Part shown: one piece after another, positions 52,139 to 60,838 of the stretch | Layout of the letters: every line of letters starts with the position of its first letter | Position numbering within the stretch: position 1 is the stretch's first letter | Assembly: GCF_003970795.1 (NCBI RefSeq) | Contig: NZ_RWKW01000093.1 | Coordinates: 1 to 64,000 of the forward strand | DNA length: 64,000 nt | Direction: 5' to 3' | From: Aquibium carbonis | GTDB taxonomy: Bacteria; Pseudomonadota; Alphaproteobacteria; Rhizobiales; Rhizobiaceae | Translations under genes and position numbers: made by a program | Notes under the pieces: model-generated | What the model was told of the DNA's origin: nothing | Databases searched by the model: none | The model's input: only the letters and a program-made list of their open reading frames with translations

Positions 52139-52851
52139 GCGCCGCGCCGCTGGCAGGCCAGTCGGTCGCCATCTTCGGCGGTTCCTCCGGCATCGGCTTC
52201 GCCGCAGCGCGCGCCGCGCTCGCGCTCGGCGCACGGATCAGCCTGGTGTCGCGAACGCCCGAGCGCCTCGCGCGGGCCAGCAGCGCGCTTGGCGGCGCGG
52301 CGACCGCATCGATCGACGTGCGCGATGCCGCGGCCGTGAAAACCTTCTTCGACGAACGCGAACCGTTCGATCACGTGGTCGTCTCGGCGGCGGAACTGTC
52401 GGTCGGCCCCTTGCGGGCCCTCCCGCTAGCCGACGCGCACGCGGCCATTGACAGCAAGTTCTGGGGCGCGGCGAACGTCGCTCATGCGGCGCGGATCCGG
52501 CCCGGCGGCAGCCTGACGCTGGTCTCGGGGATGATCGGCACGCGTCCCACCGGCGCCGCGACCATGCTGAGCGCGATCAATGCGGCCATCGACACGCTGG
52601 CCAGGGCGCTGGCGACGGAGATGGCGCCCGTCAGGGTCAATTCCGTCTCTCCCGGGCGAATCGATACACCTTGGTGGGATCACCTGCCCGAGGAGCAGCG
52701 GCTGGCGCTGTTCGAACGCACCGCGGCGGCGCTGCCGCTGAAGCGGGTAGGCAAGCCCGAGGAGATCGCGGCGCAGATCGTCCACCTGATGCAGAATGGC
52801 TTCATGACCGGCAGCGTCATCCTGGTCGATGGCGGCGGCAGCGTGGCGTAG
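52135..52851 (+). CDS. Atypical SDR lacking the Tyr-x3-Lys pair
   Basis: A protein of 238 residues. The cofactor motif FGGSSGIG (14-21) and the C-terminus VILVDGGGSVA are SDR-like. In place of the catalytic Tyr-x3-Lys the sequence aligns as Leu-145...Asn-149 (LSAIN). Members of this kind exist as an atypical SDR group; whether it is catalytic is uncertain. It starts with a TTG that overlaps the preceding stop codon (TTGA). It is the last gene of the TRAP operon. Confidence 0.8.
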   Translation: MSAAPLAGQSVAIFGGSSGIGFAAARAALALGARISLVSRTPERLARASSALGGAATASIDVRDAAAVKTFFDEREPFDHVVVSAAELSVGPLRALPLADAHAAIDSKFWGAANVAHAARIRPGGSLTLVSGMIGTRPTGAATMLSAINAAIDTLARALATEMAPVRVNSVSPGRIDTPWWDHLPEEQRLALFERTAAALPLKRVGKPEEIAAQIVHLMQNGFMTGSVILVDGGGSVA

Positions 52852-53305
52852 GCTCCGCTCCCGAACGGGCGTGACGATCCCGGCGCACTTCGATGCGCTC
52901 GATCACCGGGCCCGGTCATCCCGCGCCCAATCCCGATGGTGATTCGTCGCTGGGCGGGCGAGGACCCCAAGCCGAAAGCCGGGACCCGTTGCCGGCTCCG
53001 GCATCGTCCGCCGACATCATTTCCGTTTCTTTCGAGACGCTCGCAACCCTTGGTAGCGCAAGCATGTTCGCTCTTTCGTCCGCCGCCAGTGAAACGGCGG
53101 CGAAAGGCGCGCAGGAGGTGCGAATTGACATTGGCCCCCCATTCGCGGCAATCGACCGTTCGACGGTCTGGTCTGGAGTCCCGGTCGAACGATGGCTTGC
53201 CCGGCCCCCGGGCCTGGCAATGGCTCGGGTGCTCCTTCCAGCGGAATGCACGAGAAAGCTCCAAGCCTGGTTCCTTGCGGCGGGTGAGAATAGGAATGTC
53301 CTGAC
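52852..53305. other. 454-bp gap before the glycan locus
   Basis: No gene is supported here. A 138-codon open frame (52893-53309) has no recognisable domain and no ribosome site. The region must contain the terminator of the TRAP operon and the promoter of the glycan locus. Imperfect inverted repeats of GACCGTTCGAC type are visible around 53150-53200, but no clear terminator or operator. Confidence 0.5.
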
Positions 53306-54646
53306 ATGAACGTCGATTTTGCGCACACCGGCGATGTGCCGGTGAAGCCATGTCGGGTCTGCGGTGCGGGAGGGGCGACGCTTCACCTCACGCTCTCGCC
53401 GGGTCCGAACGGGCGCACTGCGCCGCTGCGTCTGTTTCGCTGTCCGTCCTGCGCCTCCTTCTATTTCGACGGCGAGGAACCGGCGGGCGCCTACGAGGAC
53501 ATGCCACTTTCCGAGACGTTCTGGCTCGACTATGTGCAGGTCGGGGCCGGCATCAGCGCCATGCTCGCGCCGCTCCTCGCCCTGCGCCCCCTGCCTGACA
53601 CATCACTGATCGACGTGGGCGCCGGTTTTGGTTTCATCGTCGACTTCTGGCGGCGGAGGGGCCATGCGGCGGTGGGCATCGAACCGTCGCACTATGGCCA
53701 ACTCGGGCGCGAAAAACTCGGGATCGACAACCGACCCGGCGATCTCGACGCCTTCATCGCCGCCAATCCGGGCCAGCGTTTCGGCATCGTGTACAGCAGC
53801 GAGGTCATCGAGCACACACCTGACCCGCAGCGCTTCATCGATTCTCTCGTCGCCCTCATGGCTGACGACGGGACGCTGATCCTGACGACCCCTTCCACCG
53901 CGGCCGTCTCGCCTGAAACGGAGAGTTCCAGCCTGATCGCGGTGCTTTCTCCGGGTTTCCACTACACGATCATCTCCCCCCAGGCCCTGAGCGACATGCT
54001 GAGCCGCCACGGCCTGCAGGTGAGAACCCATACCGAGGGTGTCCAGACATTCGTCTGGGCACGGCGTCGCCAGATGCCGGACGTCGTCGTGAACGAGCCC
54101 CAATGGCCGCTCTACCTCGACTATCTCGAAAACCTCGCGGCAGCACAGGATCCGCACGTCTCGACGGGCGCCCTTTGCCGACTTTTCAAGGATTCGCTGA
54201 ACACGGGCGATGCCGCCCGCGCCGGTCGGGCCTACGAGCGTCTTCTGACCGCGACCAGGCGCATCTATGCTTTCGAGATCGAAGAGCCCAATCTGACGGA
54301 ACTGCTCCAGAACAGCCTGCCGCTGGCCCTGCTCGATCGCTTTCCGGCATGGCTCGGCAACGCGCTTCTGTTCGGCGCGCTGCAGGTCGGATTTACGCGA
54401 GGAGACTACCGCACCAAGCTGCGCATGCTCGATGCCGCAGTGCGCGTGCTGGAGCGGCGTGCGGAGGTTGAACGGCAGTTTGGCCAGGAAGCTGCCCACT
54501 TCCTGCCGTTTGCGCGCCGTCAGTATCAGATCGCCTTGTGCGAAAACCTCCAGACGTCGCTGCCGGGTGTGGAAAAGCCCCTGCCGGACGATCTGCGCCG
54601 GAACCTCGACTCGCTTCAGACGCTCATCTCCGGTCTGGAAGACTGA
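53306..54646 (+). CDS. SAM-dependent methyltransferase with N-terminal zinc ribbon
   Basis: A protein of 446 residues. An N-terminal zinc ribbon (CRVCG around residue 17 and CPSC around 47) precedes a class I methyltransferase domain with motif I SLIDVGAGFGFIVDFW near residue 100 and YSSEVIEHTPDP. The C-terminal 170 residues are helical and unrecognised. Similar two-module enzymes methylate sugars in polysaccharide loci. It is the first gene of a block ending at the right edge. The next gene starts two bases after its stop. Confidence 0.82.
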   Translation: MNVDFAHTGDVPVKPCRVCGAGGATLHLTLSPGPNGRTAPLRLFRCPSCASFYFDGEEPAGAYEDMPLSETFWLDYVQVGAGISAMLAPLLALRPLPDTSLIDVGAGFGFIVDFWRRRGHAAVGIEPSHYGQLGREKLGIDNRPGDLDAFIAANPGQRFGIVYSSEVIEHTPDPQRFIDSLVALMADDGTLILTTPSTAAVSPETESSSLIAVLSPGFHYTIISPQALSDMLSRHGLQVRTHTEGVQTFVWARRRQMPDVVVNEPQWPLYLDYLENLAAAQDPHVSTGALCRLFKDSLNTGDAARAGRAYERLLTATRRIYAFEIEEPNLTELLQNSLPLALLDRFPAWLGNALLFGALQVGFTRGDYRTKLRMLDAAVRVLERRAEVERQFGQEAAHFLPFARRQYQIALCENLQTSLPGVEKPLPDDLRRNLDSLQTLISGLED

Positions 54647-54648
54647 CC

Positions 54649-55623
54649 ATGGCCAGATATCCACTCTCGCAGGCGGCGCGCATTCTCACCCGTGATCTCC
54701 GCGTTCGTGCGAGCTCCTTGCTCCTCGGCGAGGTTCGCTCCCGCATCGCCGGCGCAGATCCATGCCGCGCGTCGACATCGATGTGCATCTATGTCCACTA
54801 CGATGGCGGACGGCTGCTGCACCGCTACGTACGCGATCAGATTGCCGCCCTGTGTGATCACGGATACCGGGTCGTCTTCGTGTCGCACGCGCGGTCGAGG
54901 CCGGACCTGGAGTCGCTGGCGCCCCACTGCCTGGAACTCGTTCACAGACGCAATCTGGGACATGACTTCGGCGCCTATCGTTTCGGCCTGAAATGGCTTC
55001 GCAGCCAGGGCTTTCAGCCCGCGGAAGTGCTGCTGACGAATGATTCCTGCTACGGCTACTTCGGCGGGCTGGGCCGGATGCTGCAGGCTTCGCGTGCTTC
55101 GGACGCGGCGCTGTGGGGCATCACCGACTCCTATGATACCGCCTACCATATCCAGAGCTACTTCATGCGCCTATCGGCCGAACTCTTCGGAACCAAGAGC
55201 TTCTGGAGGTTTCTCGACCGGTTGCCGAACACCACGGACCGGAGGCGTGTCATCCATTCAGGCGAAGTGGGCCTTACGCAGTACCTCCTCCGCCACGGAT
55301 TTTCGACCGACTGCTTCGTTCCCTACAAGGAACTCGTCTCCGATTGGCACGCCCATGGCAAGCAGCGCTATTCGGATCGCCCGGGCGAGCGCGAGTTCGT
55401 CGAATGGCTCGAGAGCTGTCTGCTCCGTGGTCGCCCGATGAATCCCACGCATTGCTTCGCGGATCGGCTGATCGAGCGTTTTCAGGTCCCGCTCGTCAAG
55501 AAGGACCTGCTGCGAAAGAACCCCCTTGGCGTTCCCAATCTCGACAGGATCGAGCACATCGTCACCGGCAATGGCGGCGATTTTTCGCCTGTCGTCGAGC
55601 ATCTGAAGTTCGGGGATTTCTAG
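54649..55623 (+). CDS. RgpF-like rhamnan-synthesis family protein
   Basis: A protein of 324 residues that matches the rhamnan-synthesis protein F family by its run of motifs: CIYVHYDGGRLLHRYVRDQ, NLGHDFGAYRFGLKW, VLLTNDSCYG, WGITDSYDTAYHIQSYFM and HSGEVGLTQYLL. Such proteins act in assembly of rhamnose-containing cell-wall polysaccharides or O-antigens and are thought to be glycosyltransferases. It shares the operon with the two methyltransferases on either side. Confidence 0.85.
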   Translation: MARYPLSQAARILTRDLRVRASSLLLGEVRSRIAGADPCRASTSMCIYVHYDGGRLLHRYVRDQIAALCDHGYRVVFVSHARSRPDLESLAPHCLELVHRRNLGHDFGAYRFGLKWLRSQGFQPAEVLLTNDSCYGYFGGLGRMLQASRASDAALWGITDSYDTAYHIQSYFMRLSAELFGTKSFWRFLDRLPNTTDRRRVIHSGEVGLTQYLLRHGFSTDCFVPYKELVSDWHAHGKQRYSDRPGEREFVEWLESCLLRGRPMNPTHCFADRLIERFQVPLVKKDLLRKNPLGVPNLDRIEHIVTGNGGDFSPVVEHLKFGDF

Positions 55624-55627
55624 GGTC

Positions 55628-57244
55628 GTGAAGTCCTATTCCTGGCAATCGTCCGTGCCCCCACCGGCGCAGCCGCCCCGCGATGTGATCGAGGTGACGC
55701 CGACCTTGATCGATCCCGCCAGCACCACTCTGGCCGCGCATGGCCGGACCTTCGAGATCGCCGGCACGGGCGACGAGGCGGCGCTCGCCTTCCAGTTCAC
55801 CTTCATCGCGGGCGCAAGGCATCGGGTGACACTCGAATTGTCGACCGGTACGGCGGCAAGCTTCCGCCTCGAGGTCCACGGAAGGGTGACGAAGATGCAG
55901 AAGGCCGTGGCGACGGTGGCCGCGGATGGATCGATCCTCAGCGTCTCGGAAGAAATCCGCGACCTCTCCGTCAGCCCCCTGTCCGACGGGCGCCTCGCGA
56001 TCAGTTTCGCGTTCGAGCCATTCCGCACACGCCTGGAGTATCTCTATGTGTTCGCCAAGGGCGCCACAAACTCCGAATCCGATCGCTGCGCGTTCAAAAC
56101 AGCGCCCGCCCTGTTCGAAGTCTGGCCGTCACCGGAGGTCTTCCGGTCGATGGAGCACAGTAGCGCATCGAAGCTCGGAGATGTCGTCTGCGCCATCCAG
56201 GAATGCGTCGTCATCGAGAACTTCATCAAGGTCGAGTTCGAGATTCACAAACCCGGCACCGCCTTGCGCGCACTTGGCGTGCGCCATCGGTCGATGGCGC
56301 TTGCCAAGGTCCAGTGGTGGAGCTGGCCGCTCGGGGGCCGAGCACCCGCGCCGGGACGGGATGACGCCTATTGCTGGCCGGCGGCGCGGAAGCCGTCCTC
56401 GCCCATCATGGCTCCCGCTTTGGTCGACCGCTATGGTCCAGCCTTCGTGCACGACGGTCATGCCGTGACAATGCTGCTGGACGATCTCCCGGATTATCAG
56501 TCTCGCCCTGTCGAGGAGGTCGGGCAGCTTGGCGACGTCTTTCTCAAGGCGGTCTTCGAAGACGGCTCCACGCATGACATCGACATCGCCGCCTTGCTCC
56601 AAGAGGGCGGAGACGACGAATGGTTGGCGATCGTCAATCGCTTCATCGCCGACAGGATCGTTTCGGCCGGTGCGGATCCGGTCTTTCTGGAAGTGGGCGC
56701 TCGCGGCGCCATCAGCGCGTCGATCCGAAACTGGACGCGTTCGCTCGGCTGGCGCTATGCGGGTCTCGACATCGCGTCGTCGCCGAACGTCGACATCGTC
56801 GGAGACGCCCATCAGCTTTCGCGCCATATCGCCGAAGACTCGGTCGACGTCGTCTATTCATCGGAGGTCCTGGAGCATCTCGTCAGCCCTGTGTCGTTCG
56901 TGACGCAGGCGAACCGCGTTCTGAAACAGGGCGGATTGTTCATCTGCCGCGCGCCAACCACCTGGCCCCTGCATGCGGAGCCGTGGGATTTCTGCCGGTT
57001 CAGCCGCCATAGCTGGCAAGGGCTCCTGCACCCCGAATCCGGCTTCGAGATCCTGGGAACCTGCGAGTTCGGCAAGGCCTCGGTGCTGCCGCGTCGTCTC
57101 GGAGGCGCAAGCGGAGCCCTGATGTCCTGTCACCCGGCGCCGCTGTTGAGCGGGGTCGTCGCCAGAAAGATCCGATCGATCGGTCCGCTCGGTTCGGCGG
57201 CGTCCTCGCCAGTGCTGGCCATGGGGCAATACGACGCCGCCTGA
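55628..57244 (+). CDS. Two-part protein with C-terminal SAM methyltransferase
   Basis: A protein of 538 residues starting from a GTG five bases after the preceding stop. The N-terminal ~330 residues are unrecognised; beta-rich stretches such as FQFTFIAGARHRVTLELS suggest a carbohydrate-binding-like sandwich. The C-terminal ~200 residues form a type-11 methyltransferase, with VFLEVGARGAIS at the cofactor position, VDVVYSSEVLEHLVSPVSF and RVLKQGGLFICRAP. The family is not identified as a whole. It probably methylates a glycan. Confidence 0.78.
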   Translation: MKSYSWQSSVPPPAQPPRDVIEVTPTLIDPASTTLAAHGRTFEIAGTGDEAALAFQFTFIAGARHRVTLELSTGTAASFRLEVHGRVTKMQKAVATVAADGSILSVSEEIRDLSVSPLSDGRLAISFAFEPFRTRLEYLYVFAKGATNSESDRCAFKTAPALFEVWPSPEVFRSMEHSSASKLGDVVCAIQECVVIENFIKVEFEIHKPGTALRALGVRHRSMALAKVQWWSWPLGGRAPAPGRDDAYCWPAARKPSSPIMAPALVDRYGPAFVHDGHAVTMLLDDLPDYQSRPVEEVGQLGDVFLKAVFEDGSTHDIDIAALLQEGGDDEWLAIVNRFIADRIVSAGADPVFLEVGARGAISASIRNWTRSLGWRYAGLDIASSPNVDIVGDAHQLSRHIAEDSVDVVYSSEVLEHLVSPVSFVTQANRVLKQGGLFICRAPTTWPLHAEPWDFCRFSRHSWQGLLHPESGFEILGTCEFGKASVLPRRLGGASGALMSCHPAPLLSGVVARKIRSIGPLGSAASSPVLAMGQYDAA

Positions 57245-57375
57245 GCGACGTCGGGCGTCCTTCTCGTCGGAACGCCTCGTTCGGCATGATGATGATTGGT
57301 GGATCGCCGCCGCCATTGTATCAGAGGGCAGCGGCCTGCGACGGCCGGCCCGCATAGCCCGAAGACAGCGACCGA

Positions 57376-58548
57376 ATGACCACGATCGACCGCCTTTGCC
57401 TTTCCTTCGTCGCGCCGGACGCGGCGACGCAGGCGTCGGGCGGCCTCGCGGTCCGGTTCAGGTGCGGCGGCTACGACAGGATCGTGCATTTCGCGGCGCA
57501 GGGCGCGACACTGGCTGCGAACGGCGACGCGCTCCTTTGCCTCGGCCTCGTTCCGGCGATGGAATTGGGCGTGGACCTGTACATCGAAGCGGAGGTCGAC
57601 CGGGAACTGCTGGACAACACACGCGACATCCAGGCGCTGCTGTGCGAATGGTATCCCGGCTACAGGACCGTTGCGGTGGACACCGGGCCGATCATCCACC
57701 GCACCTATCCAGAGGGGCGTGGAACCGGCCTTTTCTTTTCGGGCGGCGTCGATTCCAGCTATTCGCTTGCGACCGAACGGGACCGGATCACCAGTCTCGT
57801 CACGCTCATCGGGGCCGACGTGGCGCTCACCGACGCCCCGCGCGTCGCCCGGCTCGAAGCTCTCGCCAAAGACGTCGCGGCGCGGTTCGGCGTGGGGTAC
57901 ATTCTGGTGACGACGGACATTCGTTCGGTTTCCGATCGCCTGATCGGCTGGGTCGAGTATCACGGCGCAGTGCTGGCGGCGGTGCGGCACATGCTGGCGC
58001 ACGCATTCGAGAACCAGCTGATCGCTTCGTCGGGTGACGATTCCGCCTGGACCTTCCGGTGGGGATCGCACCCCGCGCTCGATCATCTGTGGGGCACGGG
58101 CGGCGCACGCATCGAGCACCACGGACTGGAGCATCGCCTTGCCAAGGTGCAGCGGATAAGCCGTGAACCGGCCTTGATGGACCACCTGCGCGTCTGCAAC
58201 CGGCGCTTCGAGCATTGCGGAACGTGCCGCAGCTGCCAGTTCATGCTTGCCGCGCTCGACCTGGTCGACATGCGCACCGGGGCGCCGACATATCGCCACC
58301 TGGCGTCGACGTCGGGCCCTCTCCAGGTGACCGGCCCGGGAACCCTGTCCGAAATGCGCTACATGCGGTCTGTGGCGGCAGGCGGCGGCCACGCGGCCAT
58401 TGCGGCGGCCGCCGACCGTGCGATACGCCGCTACCACGTGAAGAAGTTCTTGACGCGGATCGTACCCCTCGACGAGATCGCCCGCCGTTTCAAGCGGTTC
58501 AAGCGCCAGAGGCGCTTCATCCGCCAGGTCGAACGGCCGATCCGATGA
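57376..58548 (+). CDS. PP-loop ATPase with QueC-like cysteine cluster
   Basis: A protein of 390 residues. A ~115-residue N-terminal region without a recognised domain precedes an ATP-pyrophosphatase domain with the PP-loop FFSGGVDSSYS (SGGVDS 122-127). Near the end, Cys-274, Cys-281, Cys-284 and Cys-287 form a Cx6Cx2Cx2C cluster like the zinc site of QueC, and a very basic tail follows. PP-loop enzymes adenylate a carboxyl, carbonyl or thio-acceptor before amidation or thiolation. No other queuosine gene is nearby, and the gene overlaps a glycan-type acyltransferase gene (ATGA), so I infer a role in glycan decoration. The family is not one I can name. Confidence 0.8.
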   Translation: MTTIDRLCLSFVAPDAATQASGGLAVRFRCGGYDRIVHFAAQGATLAANGDALLCLGLVPAMELGVDLYIEAEVDRELLDNTRDIQALLCEWYPGYRTVAVDTGPIIHRTYPEGRGTGLFFSGGVDSSYSLATERDRITSLVTLIGADVALTDAPRVARLEALAKDVAARFGVGYILVTTDIRSVSDRLIGWVEYHGAVLAAVRHMLAHAFENQLIASSGDDSAWTFRWGSHPALDHLWGTGGARIEHHGLEHRLAKVQRISREPALMDHLRVCNRRFEHCGTCRSCQFMLAALDLVDMRTGAPTYRHLASTSGPLQVTGPGTLSEMRYMRSVAAGGGHAAIAAAADRAIRRYHVKKFLTRIVPLDEIARRFKRFKRQRRFIRQVERPIR

Positions 58549-59663
58549 GCCTCGACGCCGCCGATCCGCCGCGGATGGCCCAAGCCCCGCCCCGTGAGCA
58601 TGGGAGGATCGAGGGCGACCACGACATCACCTTCGAGGTCATCTCCGACGAAAACGGCCTGGAGAGGGTTGCGCCGGAATGGACGGCCGTCAACGCGCTG
58701 ATCGGGCCGGAAGGGTTCTTCACGCGGATGGAACTCGTCCGCGCGAACTGGGCCAGACACAGGAAAGACCCGCGGACGTTCCTCAACGTCCTCGTGATCC
58801 GCGACAGGGGCAGGCTTGTTTTCGGGGCGCCGATGCTCAGGCGCCGGGACCGACTGGGCACGCATGTGCTGCAGTGGCTGGACTCCAGGACGCCGTTTTA
58901 CGACGGCCTGCTTGTCGATCCCGGCATGGACCCGACCGCCGCGGCGCGCCTGTTCACGTACTACCTGGAGGCCTCCTGGACGCGGCGCGCCTTGAAGATC
59001 GCCTATGTGCTCGAGGGAACGGCGCTGCACCGGGTGCTCGTCGCGGCCGGTTTTCGGCTCACCCAGCGCACGGTCGCGCCCTGTGTCGACCTCACGGTCT
59101 ACGAGACCTGGGACGCGTACCTCGCGGCGATGCCGGCGAGCCGGCGTCAGCAATACCGCAACCTCAGCCGCCGGCTGGGCAAGGCGGGCGCCGGGCCACT
59201 TCATATCGTCACCGATCCGGATGAACGACGGCTCGAAATCGCTCGAATCTTCTCGCGGAAGCGCGAATGGGTGAAGGAACACGACCTGCCCGACTGGATC
59301 GTACCGCCCGAGACGGAAGCCTGGTTTCAGTGGGTCGCCGCCCGGGAGGACGCTCGCAACCGCACACACGTCCTTCGGCTGGCAGCAGGCGACGAATGGA
59401 TCGCGAGCAGCCTTTGCCTCGAACGCGACGGGACGATCTTTTCGTCCAAGATGGCGTTCAATCCCGCCTGGGAGCGTTTCTCGCCCGGCTGGGTGCTGAC
59501 CCTCGAAAAGATCCGCTTCGCGATCGGGCGGCAGTTGTCGTCCGTGGATTTCATGATCGGACGCACCCCGTGGAAGGATCGCGTGGCCGATCAGTTCAGA
59601 TCGAGCTTTGCGTGCCGGGTGAACCTGCTCCCCGGGCGCCGGAGCCTGCGCCTCCCCCGCTGA
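58545..59663 (+). CDS. GNAT-family acyltransferase, CelD/BcsL (FemAB)-like
   Basis: A protein of 372 residues with a doubled GNAT fold of the CelD/BcsL type: FEVISDENGLERVAPEW and WLDSRTPFYDGLLVDPG in the first half, RRQQYRNLSRRLGKAG and DEWIASSLCLERDGTIFSSKMA in the second. Relatives transfer acyl or aminoacyl groups to polysaccharides or peptidoglycan. It overlaps the PP-loop gene by four bases (ATGA), so these two are functionally linked. The next gene on this strand begins after the oppositely oriented LpxL-like gene. Confidence 0.85.
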   Translation: MSLDAADPPRMAQAPPREHGRIEGDHDITFEVISDENGLERVAPEWTAVNALIGPEGFFTRMELVRANWARHRKDPRTFLNVLVIRDRGRLVFGAPMLRRRDRLGTHVLQWLDSRTPFYDGLLVDPGMDPTAAARLFTYYLEASWTRRALKIAYVLEGTALHRVLVAAGFRLTQRTVAPCVDLTVYETWDAYLAAMPASRRQQYRNLSRRLGKAGAGPLHIVTDPDERRLEIARIFSRKREWVKEHDLPDWIVPPETEAWFQWVAAREDARNRTHVLRLAAGDEWIASSLCLERDGTIFSSKMAFNPAWERFSPGWVLTLEKIRFAIGRQLSSVDFMIGRTPWKDRVADQFRSSFACRVNLLPGRRSLRLPR

Positions 59664-59684
59664 ACGCGGCGCGACCGATCCGGC

Positions 59685-60746
59685 TCATTCCGCCTCGAAC
59701 TTGCTGCGCCCCAGGCCTGCGGGCAGGAGAAACTGGTCCGGCGCGCGGCGGAACTGGGTCAGCAGATTGTCGCGCGCGATCAGGGCCAACCTCGCCATGC
59801 TTTCGTAGTCGCGCTTCGAGCGTGGGTCTGCGGCTTCGAGGGTCGCATCGCCGATCGGCTCGATGACCGCTTCCATCCTCGCGAAAGGCACGGTCTCCAG
59901 TGTGGCCATCGAGAAGAACGGGGTCGCACGCCGCGCAACGATCGAGAGTGGCGCAGTGGGCATGCTGACGTGGCCGCGTTCGCCAAACCGCATTTCCACG
60001 AACATCGACCCGGCATGGAGGTTGTTGGTGAGGATGATCAGTTCGCCCTGATCCAGCAGGCTGACGATCTTGCGGGTGACGGTTGCGCCACTCTCGCGGT
60101 CGAAGGTGATGCGGTCCTTGAGGTAACGCCCCTCCGCGCGCCTCAGCAGCGGATTGATCGAGACGTTTCCAAAGATTGTGTCCGAAAAGCCGTGATATGG
60201 GTCGCTGATCTGGATCGGCCGGAAGCCCTGTTCCCAAAGGGCGCGCTTTCCGGCCAGCGTCTGGTAGACGAACTGGGACGCCCAGACGATGGCGCCCCGG
60301 CCGCGATCGAGCGCGGCCCGCAGCCTCTCTGCGCCAACCACGTCGATCTGCGGCTTCCGGCCGCCGGCGAGTTCGTCGATGGTGAACATGAACCGCCGCC
60401 GGGCCAGGTTCTCGAGGTGGTTTCGGAAAAAGGCCTCGCATTCGGCTTCGACCTCGTTGCCGAGCACCCTTTGCATGGCGTCCAGGAAGGCAGCATAGCC
60501 TTTCCTGCGCTTGCGGCGATATCGCAAGTTGGACGCCAGGCGACCAAGGGCTGGCCACGTCCGCGACGGCAGCAGGGTCGCCGCAGCGGTCCCGCCCAAG
60601 CCGAGAACTTCGCGCAAGTCTTTTTCGGATAGCCGACGCGGCGGCACCACCTTGAGACGTGTTCTCTTATAGAATACAATCGGCTGCCCAGCGTCTCCAG
60701 ACGAAACCTCATGCACCACGTCGTATGAGAAATAGGGGTCTGTCAT
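59685..60746 (-). CDS. LpxL-like acyltransferase-fold protein, catalytic motif apparently lost
   Basis: A protein of 353 residues on the opposite strand to its neighbours. The LPLAT/LpxL-like core is seen in AERLRAALDRGRGAIVWASQ, LHAGSMFVEMRFGER and PTAPLSIVARRATPFF. Where LpxL has His-x4-Asp/Glu, this protein reads ASQFVYQT, so the catalytic His appears as Gln and the acid as Thr. It lacks an obvious N-terminal membrane helix. It may be a non-catalytic scaffold or use another mechanism. Convergent arrangement with the CelD-like gene suggests a separate transcript. Confidence 0.78.
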   Translation of the reverse strand: MTDPYFSYDVVHEVSSGDAGQPIVFYKRTRLKVVPPRRLSEKDLREVLGLGGTAAATLLPSRTWPALGRLASNLRYRRKRRKGYAAFLDAMQRVLGNEVEAECEAFFRNHLENLARRRFMFTIDELAGGRKPQIDVVGAERLRAALDRGRGAIVWASQFVYQTLAGKRALWEQGFRPIQISDPYHGFSDTIFGNVSINPLLRRAEGRYLKDRITFDRESGATVTRKIVSLLDQGELIILTNNLHAGSMFVEMRFGERGHVSMPTAPLSIVARRATPFFSMATLETVPFARMEAVIEPIGDATLEAADPRSKRDYESMARLALIARDNLLTQFRRAPDQFLLPAGLGRSKFEAE

Positions 60747-60838
60747 CGTTAGGCCAAGCAGGATGGATCTGTTTCAGCTATGGTGGATCTTGCTTGCGCG
60801 CGGAAGGCGAGATTTCAATCCATGATTGTTGGTACTTG

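Noticed and set aside
52893-53309. A 138-codon frame in the gap before the glycan locus
   Set aside because: No domain, no ribosome site and shadow-like composition. It may hide a small protein but there is no evidence for it.
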